NCBI GenBank assembly: GCA_964492335.1
Contig: CAZBJX010000002.1
Coordinates: forward strand, 82,072-146,071
DNA: 64,000 nucleotides
Direction of reading: 5' to 3'
From: JAFGCL01 sp964492335
Lineage (GTDB): Bacteria; Chloroflexota; Dehalococcoidia; UBA2247; RBG-13-53-26
In this document: positions 40,739 through 48,664 of the stretch, one piece after another
Numbering within the stretch: the first letter of the stretch is position 1
Layout: each line of letters opens with the position of its first letter
The notes under the pieces: generated by a model
What the model saw: only the letters and a program-made list of their open reading frames with translations
What the model was told of the DNA's origin: nothing
The model's database searches: none
Program-made: the position numbers and the translations under genes

Positions 40739-42061
40739 GTGGAGGAGCCGCGGGAGAAGACCACTGCTCAGAAGTCGACGGAAACCTCGAAGAAGGTACG
40801 CCTCATGGTCAAGGACCTCGCCCGAAAGGCCCACGAGGCGCAGGCCAAGGGCGACCCCATAGCTTACCTCTTCATCTCCAGCGCCTATGACGACGTGCTG
40901 CGTGCCATGGACATTGTCACCGTGGGCACGGAGAACTACGCCGGCCTCTGCGCGGCCAAGATGGTTGCCGAGCCGCTGCTGGCCAGGGCCGAGGCGGAGG
41001 GCTATCCCCGGAACCTCTGCACTTATGCTACTTGCGGCTTGGGATTCGACGCCATGCGCTGTGACTACGGAGGGGCCATGCCGCCTAACTCCCCCGATGG
41101 AGGCATGCCCCAGCCTACGGTGATGCTGGGGACCGGGATGATGATCTGCGATCCCAGGTACAAGTGGTACCAGGCCTCCCAGCGCTACATGGACGCGCCT
41201 GCGTATGTCATGGGGCTGTTGAACCCGTACCACTACTACACCCACGCTGATCTGAGCGAGATGCGCCCCTATTACATCAAATACGTGGCGCAGGAACTGC
41301 GCGACCTAGTGGAATTCCTGGAGCGCCGCACCGGGCGGCGGATGGACTGGGACCGGCTGAGCCAGGTGGTAGATCTGAGCGAAAGAACCATCACCGTCTG
41401 GAGCGATACCTATGATCTGCGCAAGGCGGTGCCCGCCCCGATGCCCACGGAGGACGCTCTGAACGCCATGGTGCCGGGGTTCTTTATGATGGGGACGCAG
41501 ACAGCCTATGATTTCTACCAGGAGCTCTACGAAGAGATCAAGCACCGGGTGGAACAGGGTATCGGAACCATCGCCGACGAGAAGTACCGGCTGTTGTGGG
41601 CGCTCTCCCTGCCTCCTTGGTATGGCTTGGTGATCTTCAACTACTTCGAGAGCCAGGGTGCGGTGTTCCCCATTGAGGTGGTCTACCACCCGCCGCCGCC
41701 GCCGCAGATCCCGGATTCGGTCAGAGACCCCATCGAGCGGATAGCATGGCGGTTCTACGACTCTATGACCCAGCGGTTCGAGAAGTGCCGGGGCCGATCG
41801 GGCGACCCTTGGGTAGAGTGGTTTCTGGACCTTATTGAGGATTACAGGCTGGATGGCGTCGTCTTCCACCAGGCAATGACCTGCCGCACCATACACACCG
41901 GACAACTGCACCAGATGAACGTGCTCCGGAAGCATACCGACAAACCGGTGCTGTTGCTGGAGGGGGATATCGTCGACGTGCGCAACTACAGCGAAGAGGC
42001 CACCCACAAGCGGATAGATCTTTTCATCGAAGTGCTGGAGCAGTACAGGTCGCAGCGGTAG
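40739..42061 (+). CDS. 2-Hydroxyacyl-CoA dehydratase / benzoyl-CoA reductase-like subunit
   Basis: A 440-residue partner of the preceding subunit, HgdA/BcrB-like. Seen: a lysine-rich N-terminus, NLCTYATCGLGFDAMR with two Cys, the CDPRYKWYQASQRYMDAPAY region and VVFHQAMTCRTIHTGQL with a third Cys near residue 380; the end reads LLEGDIVDVRNYSEE, typical of the family. GTG start behind GAAGGAGG, 10 bp after its neighbour, so the pair is translated together. The substrate is open: the D-hydroxyacid dehydrogenase at the end of the cluster points to (R)-2-hydroxyacyl-CoA rather than benzoyl-CoA. Confidence 0.85.
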   Translation: MEEPREKTTAQKSTETSKKVRLMVKDLARKAHEAQAKGDPIAYLFISSAYDDVLRAMDIVTVGTENYAGLCAAKMVAEPLLARAEAEGYPRNLCTYATCGLGFDAMRCDYGGAMPPNSPDGGMPQPTVMLGTGMMICDPRYKWYQASQRYMDAPAYVMGLLNPYHYYTHADLSEMRPYYIKYVAQELRDLVEFLERRTGRRMDWDRLSQVVDLSERTITVWSDTYDLRKAVPAPMPTEDALNAMVPGFFMMGTQTAYDFYQELYEEIKHRVEQGIGTIADEKYRLLWALSLPPWYGLVIFNYFESQGAVFPIEVVYHPPPPPQIPDSVRDPIERIAWRFYDSMTQRFEKCRGRSGDPWVEWFLDLIEDYRLDGVVFHQAMTCRTIHTGQLHQMNVLRKHTDKPVLLLEGDIVDVRNYSEEATHKRIDLFIEVLEQYRSQR

Positions 42062-42081
42062 CGGCTGTGGCGGGAGGCGTA

Positions 42082-42312
42082 ATGCCGCAAGGCGAGATAG
42101 TGATACATGAGGACTTCTGCCAAGGGTGCGGATACTGCCAAGAGTTCTGCAGCCGCGGATGCCTGGTGATATGCACGGACCGGTTCAATCCCAAAGGCAA
42201 CTTGCTCCCTGCGTTCGTGAATCGGGAGAACTGCACCGGCTGTGGCATTTGCGGCTGGATGTGCCCCCATATGGCCATCGAGGTCTACAGGTTTGTGCAG
42301 AGCGCCGCCTGA
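42082..42312 (+). CDS. Ferredoxin-type delta subunit of 2-oxoacid:ferredoxin oxidoreductase
   Basis: A 76-residue 2[4Fe-4S] protein with two complete motifs: CQGCGYCQEFC and CTGCGICGWMC followed by Pro. It conducts electrons out of the thiamine-dependent core encoded by the next genes. ATG at 42082 is supported by GGGAGG (42071-42076); a GTG at 42067 in frame is less likely. The order delta-alpha-beta-gamma is common for VorDABC/KorDABC-type enzymes. Confidence 0.9.
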   Translation: MPQGEIVIHEDFCQGCGYCQEFCSRGCLVICTDRFNPKGNLLPAFVNRENCTGCGICGWMCPHMAIEVYRFVQSAA

Positions 42313-42350
42313 ACGCGGTTCCAGCTTCGCTATCGATTATGGAGTGCCAG

Positions 42351-43448
42351 ATGAGCGAAAGAATACTAGTGCAGGGAAACGAGGCAGTGGGGTGGGGTGC
42401 CTTGGCGGCGGGGTGTGACGGGTTCTTCGGCTATCCCATTACCCCCCAGAACGAGATACCGGAGTTCTTCGCCCGCGAGATGCCGGTGAGGGGCAAGGTA
42501 TTCGTGCAGAGCCAGTCGGAGACCGGCGCCGTTATGATGTTGTTCGGCGGCGCCGCAGCGGGCTTCCGGGTAATGACCTCCACTTCCAGCCCTGGCTGGG
42601 GCTTGATGCAGGAGGGCATGTCTCATCTGGCGGCTGCCGAGCTGCCCTGCGTGGTGGTCCTGGTGCAGCGAGGTGGGCCGGGGCAGGGCAGCATCCGCCA
42701 TGCCCAGATGGACTACATGTGCGTCACCAGGACTGGGGGTGGGGGTGGCTACAAGAACATCGTGCTGGCCCCAGCCTCGGTCCAGGAAACCCACGACCTG
42801 GTACAGCTTGCCTTCCACTTGGCCGACAAGTACTCGAACCCTGTCGTGGTCCTTTCGGACGGCGTCCTGGGACTGGTGGCGGAGACCCTGGAGCGAAGGA
42901 CCCTGGACTTTGGCCCGGTGGCGGACAAGCCCTGGGCGGTGCGGGGGAGGGGTAGCCACCCGGACGGAGGCCGGCGGTATGTGCACACCTACCCCGGGTC
43001 GGGACCGCCCCCGCCGCGCGGGTGTGCCAACTACGTCCGCTGGCTGGAGCATATCGGGCAGAAGTATCAGGAGGCGAGGGACTCCGAGGTAAGGTATGAG
43101 ATCTACGGGGATGAAGATGCCGACCTGGTGCTCGTGGCCTACGGTTATGTCTCCCGGGTGTGCAAGGAGGCCATCAACAACGCCCGGAGTGAGGGCCGGA
43201 AGGCAACCCTCGTCCGGCCCATCAGCCTGTGGCCCTTTCCCTCGCTTGTATTGGCCCAGTTGGCGGAGAGGGGATGCCGCTTCATGGTGATAGAGGACTG
43301 CTTGGGACAGATGGTCGACGATGTCCGGATGTCCGTCCTGGGGCGTGCGGAAGTGGACTTCATGGGTGTCTTGAGCCGGCACATACCCACGGATGGCGGC
43401 ATGATGCTGCCGGGCCGAATCCTTGAGGAAATACGGAGGCTGACATGA
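42351..43448 (+). CDS. 2-Oxoacid:ferredoxin oxidoreductase alpha subunit
   Basis: A 365-residue subunit with the pyrimidine-binding domain of the thiamine enzyme. Seen: QGNEAVGWGALAAGCDGFFG, YPITPQNEIPEFF, TSTSSPGWGLMQEGMSHLA and the transketolase C-terminal-like domain (VAYGYVSRVCKEAINNAR, VRPISLWPFP). It acts with the beta, gamma and delta subunits to oxidise a 2-oxoacid to acyl-CoA and CO2 while reducing ferredoxin, or in reverse. The VorB/KorA type is likely from the sequence, the precise oxoacid is not clear. The stop overlaps the beta ATG (ATGA at 43445). Confidence 0.92.
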   Translation: MSERILVQGNEAVGWGALAAGCDGFFGYPITPQNEIPEFFAREMPVRGKVFVQSQSETGAVMMLFGGAAAGFRVMTSTSSPGWGLMQEGMSHLAAAELPCVVVLVQRGGPGQGSIRHAQMDYMCVTRTGGGGGYKNIVLAPASVQETHDLVQLAFHLADKYSNPVVVLSDGVLGLVAETLERRTLDFGPVADKPWAVRGRGSHPDGGRRYVHTYPGSGPPPPRGCANYVRWLEHIGQKYQEARDSEVRYEIYGDEDADLVLVAYGYVSRVCKEAINNARSEGRKATLVRPISLWPFPSLVLAQLAERGCRFMVIEDCLGQMVDDVRMSVLGRAEVDFMGVLSRHIPTDGGMMLPGRILEEIRRLT

Positions 43449-44209
43449 GTGGTAGTGCCCAGCCGGACAGGGTCAAGGTAGTTGGAGCGGGCAACGTGCT
43501 CTGGATGCCGGTTCCGGGCTGTCCTGGTTGCCAGGCCGGGATGGTGGGAAGGATCATTGCTGAGGTACTGCAGGAGATGAACCTCGACGGCAAGGCCATA
43601 ATCTCGGACGGTATTGGCTGCCACTCCGGCGTAGCCGTACTGAACGTGGATGTGGTGCAGGGATCTCACGGCGGCGCCCCGGACATGGCCACGGCCATAA
43701 AGAGGCTCTCCCCCGAGAGCTTCGTCTTCACCGTCCAGGGGGACGGGGACTGCATTGCCATTGGAGCTGGGTCTTTCATGGGAGCGCTCACCCGGGGCGA
43801 GATGATCACCATTATCATGGTCAATAACGCCAACTACGGGACCACCGGAGGCCAGATGGCCCCCACTACCCTGACAGGCCAGCAAACGAGTACCTGCCCG
43901 TCCGGCCGTGACCCGGCCACCAGCGGATACCCGATCAGGGTGGCGGAGATGGCGGCTACCTTCCGCAGCGTAGCTTACAGCGCCCGGGGTGCCCTGACCA
44001 CGCCCGCCAACTACCAACGGACGAAGAATTGCGTCAGGACCGCTTTTCAGAAGCAGGCGGATTGGGCCGGGCTGGGATTCGTGGAGATACTGGCGGCGTG
44101 CCCGCCCAACTGGCACCTTACCCCTGTAGAGTCGCTGAAGTGGATGGAGGCCAACATGATTCCCGAGTTTCCGCTGGGCGAGTTCAAGAACGTGGACCGG
44201 GTCGGATAG
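43445..44209 (+). CDS. 2-Oxoacid:ferredoxin oxidoreductase beta subunit (thiamine-binding)
   Basis: A 254-residue TPP-binding subunit. Seen: CPGCQAGMVGRII near the N-terminus, IGCHSG, and the thiamine-diphosphate/Mg motif from GDGDCIAIG to VNNANYGTTGGQMAPTT. The C-terminal part (FVEILAACPPNWHLTP) is standard. It overlaps the alpha gene and is followed after 28 bp by the gamma subunit. Confidence 0.93.
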   Translation: MSGSAQPDRVKVVGAGNVLWMPVPGCPGCQAGMVGRIIAEVLQEMNLDGKAIISDGIGCHSGVAVLNVDVVQGSHGGAPDMATAIKRLSPESFVFTVQGDGDCIAIGAGSFMGALTRGEMITIIMVNNANYGTTGGQMAPTTLTGQQTSTCPSGRDPATSGYPIRVAEMAATFRSVAYSARGALTTPANYQRTKNCVRTAFQKQADWAGLGFVEILAACPPNWHLTPVESLKWMEANMIPEFPLGEFKNVDRVG

Positions 44210-44237
44210 CCTCGGTGGATTGAGAGGAGAGACTCTC

Positions 44238-44819
44238 ATGGATGGCGAGAGACCTAAGAGAGCAGAACTGATCATCGCCGGGCTGGGTGGGATGGGGGTA
44301 CTGGTGGCAGGCCGGCTCTTGGCGGCTGCCGCGATGGACACTTACAGGCACATCTCCTGGATGCCCACCTACGGCGAAGCCAGGCGGGGTGGCCTATCTG
44401 ACTGCACGGTCATTCTCTCGCAGGCGGAGATCGCCTCTCCCATACTGGACCGGTCTGATGCCGTCATGATGCTCGACAGCGCGCAGATGAGGACATTCGA
44501 GCACCGCGTCCGGCCGGGGGGGCTGCTGATACTGGAGCGGGCATCCCTGAAGGAGTGGCCGACCAGATGCGATATCAGGGTGGCCAGTGTGCCCGGCATG
44601 GAGACGGCCTTGCGCTTGGGAAAGCTGCAGGTGGCCAACTTAGTCATGCTCGGGGCCTATTTGGGGATGGCAGGGCCCATTGATGCAGGGGTGGTGGAAG
44701 AGGAGTTGCGTATCAGGTACAGTGGCGGCACACTGGAACGCAACAGCGCAGCCCTCAAGGCGGGGCTAGAGGCGGGCAGGAGCCTAGCCGCCGAGGGTAT
44801 TGGGAGGTGCTGGCAGTGA
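44238..44819 (+). CDS. 2-Oxoacid:ferredoxin oxidoreductase gamma subunit
   Basis: A 193-residue gamma subunit with the family opening IIAGLGGMGVLVAGRLLAAAA, the YGEARRGGLSDCTVILS segment and a MLGAYLGMAG region that contact CoA and the core. Short GAGAGGAG precedes the ATG. With delta, alpha and beta it completes a four-subunit enzyme. Its stop overlaps the GTG of the dehydrogenase (GTGA at 44816), tying the last gene of the cluster to the same transcript. Confidence 0.9.
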   Translation: MDGERPKRAELIIAGLGGMGVLVAGRLLAAAAMDTYRHISWMPTYGEARRGGLSDCTVILSQAEIASPILDRSDAVMMLDSAQMRTFEHRVRPGGLLILERASLKEWPTRCDIRVASVPGMETALRLGKLQVANLVMLGAYLGMAGPIDAGVVEEELRIRYSGGTLERNSAALKAGLEAGRSLAAEGIGRCWQ

Positions 44820-45844
44820 GGTTCAAGGTGGTTCAGGTGATGTACCAGCCCGGGGCATTGATGCCCGACTACGGGCAGATGCTGGAGCAGTCCGGGCTGG
44901 ATGTCGAGTTCGTCAGGGCCAACTGCACTAGCGAAGAGGAGATCATCGCTGCTGCTCGCGACGCGGACGCGGTCATCGGCGTAGCCACTTTCCAGAAGTT
45001 CTCTCGCAAGGTCATCGAGTCTTTGCCGCGCCTGCGCTTCATCATGAGCATGGGGATCGGCTACGATAGCCTGGAGTTGGCGGCGGCCACGGAGCACGGC
45101 GTTTTGGCGGCCAATGTGCCGGACTACTGCCTCGAGGAGATGTCAGATCATGTGATGGCGCTTGTCCTGGCTCTGACCAGGAAGGTCACTAGGTTGGACG
45201 CCATAGTGAAGGCTGGAGGGTGGGCCCAGGAGCCCGACCCCAACATCCAGCGCACCGTATGGCCCTCGATGACGCGCCTGCGCGGGCTGACGCTAGGGCT
45301 GGTGGGGCTGGGGAGGGTGCCGCGGGCGCTGGTTCCCAAGGCCAGGGGTTTTGGCATGAGAATCGTCGCCAGTGACCCTTATGTTGACCCCGCCGTCTTT
45401 CGGTCGCTGCAGGTGGAGAGGGCGGATTTCGAAGGGCTGCTGAAGCAGTCCGATTTCGTTTCCCTCCATGCTCCGTTGACTCTGGAGACGACGCGGATGC
45501 TGGGCGCCGGACAGCTCCAGAAGATGAAGCCGACTGCCTGTGTTGTCAACACGGCCAGGGGGGCGCTGGTGGATCACCAGGCTTTGTACCGGGCCTTGGC
45601 TGACAGAGTGATAGCCGGCGCGGCGCTCGACGTCATCGATCCGGCGCCGATCCCGGGGGATGATCCGCTGCTGCAGCTGGACAACGTAATTGTCACCGCG
45701 CATTCGGCCCACGCCTCCGTAGCTGCACTCACGGAGCTGCTGCGGCGCCCCGGGCATGAGGTGGCCCGGGTGCTGAAGGGAGAGTGGCCGGTAGGCCTCC
45801 TCAACCCGGAAGCCCGGGACAGATACCAGCAGAGGTGGGGATAG
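44816..45844 (+). CDS. D-isomer specific 2-hydroxyacid dehydrogenase
   Basis: A 342-residue NAD(P)-dependent enzyme of the D-2-hydroxyacid dehydrogenase family that interconverts 2-oxo acids and (R)-2-hydroxy acids. Seen: a catalytic-domain N-terminus, the dinucleotide fold LGLVGLGRVPRALVPKA (the usual GxGxxG reads GLGRVP), catalytic Arg in VNTARGALVD, an acidic residue near LDVIDPAP and catalytic His in VTAHSAHAS. GTG at 44816 is preferred to TTG/CTG codons before it. In this cluster it would supply the hydroxyacid for the CoA-transferase and dehydratase. Confidence 0.88.
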   Translation: MRFKVVQVMYQPGALMPDYGQMLEQSGLDVEFVRANCTSEEEIIAAARDADAVIGVATFQKFSRKVIESLPRLRFIMSMGIGYDSLELAAATEHGVLAANVPDYCLEEMSDHVMALVLALTRKVTRLDAIVKAGGWAQEPDPNIQRTVWPSMTRLRGLTLGLVGLGRVPRALVPKARGFGMRIVASDPYVDPAVFRSLQVERADFEGLLKQSDFVSLHAPLTLETTRMLGAGQLQKMKPTACVVNTARGALVDHQALYRALADRVIAGAALDVIDPAPIPGDDPLLQLDNVIVTAHSAHASVAALTELLRRPGHEVARVLKGEWPVGLLNPEARDRYQQRWG

Positions 45845-46245
45845 GAGGGCGAGTCCGGGTGGCTCGGTTTTCGGCCGTCAATCCGGAAGGATTACCCCCT
45901 GTAGTGAAGACCCTTACTCCGGAAGGCGCGGATGCCGGACAGACAGCACGCCGGGGAGGGCCTATCCTGAAGGTGGCAGCAGTCCCCTGTTGCATCAGGC
46001 GCATGGTGCCCCGGGAACAGTGTGCATACTGCGTTGCATACCGGTTGTAGCCATGCATTATGCCCAGAGTGGGGGGGTGGGGTCTTGACAGATTGCCAGG
46101 ACGGTGCAATACTCGGGGCAACCGGCTTTGAAAGGGGGGTACAGGACTTGGAGTCGACCCCGACGCATTCCCTCTTTCCTCGTCACAACGCCGCCATCCG
46201 TGGCCACCGGCCCGATGGCCGGCGGGGTGGGGGAAGGTGAAGGCA
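45845..46245 (+). other. Intergenic region before the Lrp-type gene
   Basis: No convincing gene in about 400 bp. It contains TGCATAC twice with a 12-bp period (46023-46029 and 46035-46041) and a third TGCAT at 46054-46058, followed by the promoter at 46085-46113. The repeats could be binding sites for the Lrp-type protein encoded just downstream. Confidence 0.4.
46085..46113 (+). promoter_or_regulatory. Sigma70-type promoter of the tandem Lrp gene
   Basis: A perfect TTGACA (46085-46090), an exact 17-bp spacer and AATACT (46108-46113). Predicted transcription start about 46120, giving a leader of roughly 125 bases before the gene. Confidence 0.65.
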
Positions 46246-47265
46246 ATGGCCGCCGGGGCCGTCGCCGGGGGAGTCGTCAGAGGGTCCCGCAAACCGGGCA
46301 GGATAGTCCTGGATGAGCACGACATGGGCATCATCGCCACCATGGGGAGCGACGCGCGACAGGGCATGGGCGAGATGGCGCAGGCCCTGGGCCTTCACCG
46401 GAACACGGTGGCCGCCAGGGTAAACCGGCTGATACGGGCGCGGGTCATAACGCCGGCCGTCTATGTCGACCCCCGCACCCTGGGGTACCGCGCCCCGGCC
46501 ATCATCGGCATCAAGGTGGTCCCCGGTGAGATCGAGCGGGTGGCCACGCTGCTGGCATCCCTGCCCAACATCCACCATGTCCATGTTTGCGCGGGGAGAT
46601 ACGACATCCTGCTGGCCGGGAGCCTGTTCCGGGACGAGGATGAGCTGTTCTCGTTTGTGACCAACGAGGTCAACCGGACCCCGGGGGTGACCGGCGTCGA
46701 GGCCATGATCACTGTGGGCCTGAGCAAGGTTGGTTTCGCGGCGGTGCACGCGGTGACGGCGGGCAGGCCGATGAGCACCCTGGAGAGGGAGGCCATCGCC
46801 ACCAGCCTGGACGAAGGGGACTACGCCATCATCAGGGAACTGCAGCACGATGTCAGGCAGCCGGTCTTTGCCCTGGCGGCGGCCCTGGGCATGAACCGGA
46901 ACACGGTGGCCGCCAAGCTGAGGCGCCTGCTGGACGAGAGCATCATCAAGGCGGTGGTGGTGGCCGACCCGGCCGCGCTGGGGTACCGGGTGATGGCCGC
47001 TATCGGCCTCTCGGTGCTGCCGGGGCAGGTCGAAGCCGTTGCGATGCGCCTGAAAGAGATAGAAGAACTTCAGGCTGTGATACTCTGCATAGGCCGCTAC
47101 AACATCCTGGTGTGGTGGCTGTGCCGGGACCTGGAAGACCTGTACAGCGCGGTCACCAGGGATCTGGCGGAGGTCCCCGGCATCAGGGACGTGGAGGCCC
47201 TGCTGATACTGCGGACGAAGAAGGCCACGATGGACTACCTTCAGCCCGGGCTGGGGGCGGGGTAG
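46246..47265 (+). CDS. Tandem Lrp/AsnC-family regulator (two HTH-RAM units in one chain)
   Basis: A 339-residue protein with two complete Lrp-like halves. Half 1 (about 25-155): helix-turn-helix MGEMAQALGLHRNTVAARVN and an effector-type RAM domain (IIGIKVVPGEIERVATLL, HHVHVCAGRYDILL). Half 2 (about 185-330): helix-turn-helix LAAALGMNRNTVAAKLRRLL and RAM domain (AAIGLSVLPGQVEAVAMRL, QAVILCIGRYNILV). Ordinary Lrp proteins are 140-170 residues with one unit, so this is an internal duplication or fusion. ATG at 46246 after GGAAGGTGAAGG; a GTG at 46237 is possible. It precedes the ligase/transporter genes and may sense their substrate. Confidence 0.85.
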   Translation: MAAGAVAGGVVRGSRKPGRIVLDEHDMGIIATMGSDARQGMGEMAQALGLHRNTVAARVNRLIRARVITPAVYVDPRTLGYRAPAIIGIKVVPGEIERVATLLASLPNIHHVHVCAGRYDILLAGSLFRDEDELFSFVTNEVNRTPGVTGVEAMITVGLSKVGFAAVHAVTAGRPMSTLEREAIATSLDEGDYAIIRELQHDVRQPVFALAAALGMNRNTVAAKLRRLLDESIIKAVVVADPAALGYRVMAAIGLSVLPGQVEAVAMRLKEIEELQAVILCIGRYNILVWWLCRDLEDLYSAVTRDLAEVPGIRDVEALLILRTKKATMDYLQPGLGAG

Positions 47266-47374
47266 CCCGGATCGGGGCAGGGAGAATGATCTTGGACTGG
47301 AGCAGCCCGATGGGAAGAGGGGCCCGTATGATCGGAGACCTGGCGTCCCTGGCTGCTTCGGAAGGGAAGTGCAT

Positions 47375-48664
47375 ATGCTGCGTCGAATGAGCCCCAAACA
47401 ACTGGCAGCCCTCTATGACGAGTCAGCGGAGAAGAAGCCTCCGGCCGAGAGGCAGGCATGGCTGGACGGGAGGCTGGCGAAACAGATCGCCTTCGCCTAC
47501 AAGCATGCCCCGGCCGCCCGCAGGAAACTGGATGCGGCCGGGGTGTCGCCTGGACACATAAAGACGGTCAAGGACCTGGAGCGGGTGCCCGTCACCAGCA
47601 AGGATGAGCTGGTCAGGCTGCAGGCGAAGGACCCTCCCTTCGGTGGGTATCTGGCGGTGCCGGTGAACACCCTCAACCGGGTCTACGTTTCACCGGGGCC
47701 GATCTATGACGCCTGGGGGCCGGAGCGGGTCATGGCCAACGTGAAGGGCCTGGTTCGGCAGGGGATGCCGCAGCCGGGCGACGTGGTGATGGTGTCCAAC
47801 GCCTACCACATGGTCCCGGCCGGTCTCTGTCTTACGGACGCCCTTGACGTCATGGGTTGCACGGTGGTGCCGAGCGGCGTGGGCCAGACCGACCTGCAGG
47901 TGAAGATCATGCATGACCTCGGCGTCAGCGCTATCTTCTCCTTCCCCAGCTTCACCATGAGCCTGCTCAAGAGGGCGGAGGAGATGGGCTACAACTTCAA
48001 GAGGGACTTCAAGCTCAAGTTCTGCTCCGGGGGCGGAGAGAGGCATATCCAGGTCCTGCGGAAGGTCTTCGAGCAGGAGTACGGGCTGACGGTGGGCGAC
48101 GGCTACGGCACGGCGGACCTGGGCGGGGTGGCCTATGACTGCGGGCTGGGTGAGGGCTACCACTACGACGATGACGTCTGCATCATCGAGATCGTGGACC
48201 CCAGGACCGGCAAGCAGGTGCAGCCCCTGGAGGAAGGCGAGGTGGTGGTGACGCTGCTGTCCCGGGTGTACCCGCTGGTGAGGTTTGGGACCGGAGACCT
48301 GGCCTCCTACACCGACCAGACCTGCCGCTGCGGGCGCACGTCCCACCGGATCACCAAGATCCTGGGGATGGTGGGGGACCACGTCAGGGTCAAGGGGATG
48401 TTCGTGCACCAGAGGGAGCTGGACGAAGCCTTTTCCAAGCTGCCCCAGGTCTCCCGGTTCCAGATGGTGCTCAAGCTGGTCGACCAGCGGGACCGGATCC
48501 TGCTCAACGTGGAGGCGGACCCCGGGGCGGACAGCAAGGCGCTCTCCGAGGCCATCAACCTGCGCTGCCAGGAGGTCTTCAAGCTGAAGATGGACGAGAT
48601 CTGCTTTCTGGGCCAGGGGACATTGCCCGCGGACGCGAAGAAGGTTGTGGACACCAGATGGTGA
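47375..48664 (+). CDS. Phenylacetate-CoA ligase-like adenylate-forming enzyme (PaaK family)
   Basis: A 429-residue member of the PaaK-type acyl-CoA ligases, which activate aryl or other carboxylates with ATP and CoA. Seen: LAFAY-type start (QIAFAYKHAPAARRKL), DLERVPVTSKDELV, a GDGYGTADLGGVAYDC region in place of the YGxTE motif, and LVRFGTGDLASY with a following zinc-like CRCGRT. The C-terminal lid domain (GDHVRVKGMFVHQRELDEAF) is complete. The usual N-terminal phosphate loop is weakly conserved (VYVSPGPIYD). ATG at 47375 was chosen. It overlaps the next gene by seven bases. Confidence 0.85.
   Translation: MLRRMSPKQLAALYDESAEKKPPAERQAWLDGRLAKQIAFAYKHAPAARRKLDAAGVSPGHIKTVKDLERVPVTSKDELVRLQAKDPPFGGYLAVPVNTLNRVYVSPGPIYDAWGPERVMANVKGLVRQGMPQPGDVVMVSNAYHMVPAGLCLTDALDVMGCTVVPSGVGQTDLQVKIMHDLGVSAIFSFPSFTMSLLKRAEEMGYNFKRDFKLKFCSGGGERHIQVLRKVFEQEYGLTVGDGYGTADLGGVAYDCGLGEGYHYDDDVCIIEIVDPRTGKQVQPLEEGEVVVTLLSRVYPLVRFGTGDLASYTDQTCRCGRTSHRITKILGMVGDHVRVKGMFVHQRELDEAFSKLPQVSRFQMVLKLVDQRDRILLNVEADPGADSKALSEAINLRCQEVFKLKMDEICFLGQGTLPADAKKVVDTRW

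Noticed and set aside
45784..46050. 88-residue open frame after the D-hydroxyacid dehydrogenase
   Set aside because: It starts inside the dehydrogenase gene, has no ribosome binding site and an unlikely Arg/Pro-rich composition.
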